DNA of 6,604 nucleotides from CAZWVM01 sp964637705 (lineage in GTDB: Bacteria > UBA8481), in contig CAZWVM010000189.1 of NCBI GenBank assembly GCA_964637705.1, positions 1 to 6,604 on the forward strand. Direction: 5' to 3'. A program made the translations under genes and the position numbers. A model generated the notes under the pieces. The model was given only the letters and a program-made list of their open reading frames with translations. It had not been told where the DNA came from and did not search any database. Shown piece after piece: positions 5,577 to 6,604 of the stretch (position 1 is its first letter; every line of letters starts with the position of its first letter).

Positions 5577-6604
5577 TCAGGCTACCGGTGAGGAGTCGGG
5601 AAGCTTCGGGGTCGTCGCGGATCGTGCGCCGGCGCCCTGTTGCGGCGCGCCGCAGGAGCGCCGGATGACGGTCCGGACCGGCAACGTCCGGTACGGGCGT
5701 GTCTCGTCAGCCTCTCCCTCCACGATATCCAGGAGCATCCTCGCCGCGGCGCTCGCGACTCCGAAGGTGTCCGTCTCGACCGTGGTCAGGGGAGGTCGGC
5801 AGTAGCGAGAGAGGAGGATATTGTCGGTGCCGACGATCGCGACGTCCTCCGGGACGCGGATTCCTCGTTCCTCGAAGGCCTCCAATACGCCGATCGCCAT
5901 GGCGTCGTTGTGGACGTAGATCGCCGTGGGCTTCGGATCGCGTTTGAGGAGTTCGAGGGCCGTGCCGGCGGCATGATGGGGATCGAAGTTTCCCTCCTTC
6001 ACCAGGGATTCTTCGAAGGTAATCCCGGCCTCCTTCAGGGCGAGGCGATAGCCTTCGAGCCGCTCCGCGGCGGACGTGGTGTACAGCCCGCCGACGATCG
6101 TGGCGATCCGGCGATGCCCGAGGTCGGCGAGGTGGCGGGTGATGAGGCGGCCGGCGGAGACGTTGTCGGCACGGACGTTCGGTATGGGGATGCCGGAGAG
6201 GCGGCTGTTCACCAGGACGAACGGGAGGCGCGCGGCCGCGAGTTCCTCGAGGTAGGAATCGAAGTGGGTCGATCCGACGTAGAGCATGCCGGAGACCTCG
6301 TTGCGGCGGAAGAGATTGAGGTATTCCTTCTCGTTGACGAAATCCAGCGAGGCCTTGCGGATGAGGAGGCGGTAGTCGGCCGCCTCGAGCTGGTCGTAGA
6401 CGCCGTTGAGGGCCTGGGAGAAGTAGGGATCCTCGAAGAGACGCCCCAGTTCCGGGACGAGGACGCAGATGCAGCGGGAATGGCGGCGCTGGGCGAGGTT
6501 CAAGGCGCTGGCCGAGGGCTGGTAGCCGAGTTCCTTGATCGCCCTCATCACCTTGACGCGCGTCGACTCGCTGATCGTGGGGTTGTTGCCCAGGACATAC
6601 GCCA
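5577..6604 (-). CDS. LacI/GalR-family transcriptional regulator, 5' end cut by window edge
   Basis: The visible 341 codons run open to the right edge. The fragment begins AYVLGNNPTISESTRVKVMRAIKELGYQP with no break: the end of the LacI helix-turn-helix domain. The GTG at 6551 and ATG at 6548 are therefore internal codons, and about 20 residues including the start lie outside the window. The hinge helix follows (ALNLAQRR, about 33-40), then a periplasmic-binding-protein-like sensor domain (about 44-320). That domain has the usual late motifs YVHNDAMAIG, EDVAIVGTDN and PPLTTVETD. The protein would bind an operator as a dimer and respond to a small ligand, often a sugar; the ligand cannot be read from the sequence. 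The last 25 residues (after TVIRRS) are a Pro/Ala/Ser-rich tail beyond the conserved domain. The downstream gene encodes an unrelated envelope protein, so its regulon is probably upstream of the window or elsewhere. Confidence 0.92.
   Translation of the reverse strand, partial: AYVLGNNPTISESTRVKVMRAIKELGYQPSASALNLAQRRHSRCICVLVPELGRLFEDPYFSQALNGVYDQLEAADYRLLIRKASLDFVNEKEYLNLFRRNEVSGMLYVGSTHFDSYLEELAAARLPFVLVNSRLSGIPIPNVRADNVSAGRLITRHLADLGHRRIATIVGGLYTTSAAERLEGYRLALKEAGITFEESLVKEGNFDPHHAAGTALELLKRDPKPTAIYVHNDAMAIGVLEAFEERGIRVPEDVAIVGTDNILLSRYCRPPLTTVETDTFGVASAAARMLLDIVEGEADETRPYRTLPVRTVIRRSCGAPQQGAGARSATTPKLPDSSPVA

Overview
The window is high-GC bacterial DNA with six protein genes, all read from the minus strand. 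In transcription order (high to low coordinates) they are: a LacI-family regulator cut by the right edge; a short OmpA-domain envelope protein; a secreted protein with two calcium-loop/FG-GAP-like motifs; a large YfhO-family polytopic membrane protein; a small four-helix membrane protein with a cytochrome b561-like histidine pattern; and a 3-isopropylmalate dehydrogenase-like enzyme cut by the left edge. Coding density is high. The four gaps are 142, 64, 74 and 142 bases, so no stretch over 300 bases lacks a gene. I see no tRNA, rRNA, CRISPR array, insertion sequence or phage gene. The OmpA domain, which binds peptidoglycan next to an outer membrane, points to a diderm. The strong C/G third-position bias and the dehydrogenase style suggest a high-GC lineage such as Acidobacteriota, Planctomycetota or a related uncultured phylum, but the sequence alone does not settle this.

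Right part (4764-6604): the regulator gene ends at 5577 and is followed by a weak hairpin with a T-tract. The OmpA-type gene (4820-5434) comes next, has its own strong Shine-Dalgarno, and ends at the best intrinsic terminator in the window (4766-4804).

Middle (1547-4745): the secreted protein and the YfhO protein overlap by 8 bases. The YfhO gene starts with GTG and has no recognisable Shine-Dalgarno, so the two are probably translationally coupled and act together at the cell envelope. YfhO proteins are GT-C-like multi-pass proteins linked in some bacteria to glycosylation of surface polymers.

Left part (1-1546): the b561-like protein and the dehydrogenase each have a plausible sigma70-type promoter in their upstream gap and an identical Shine-Dalgarno (GAGGAGG with 5-base spacing). 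They are probably independent units. No other leucine-biosynthesis gene is visible.

Most of the window is ordinary housekeeping and envelope content. The points most worth a second look are the coupled secreted-protein/YfhO pair, the minimal b561-like protein, the repeated tail on the OmpA protein, and NADP-type residues in the dehydrogenase's cofactor loop.
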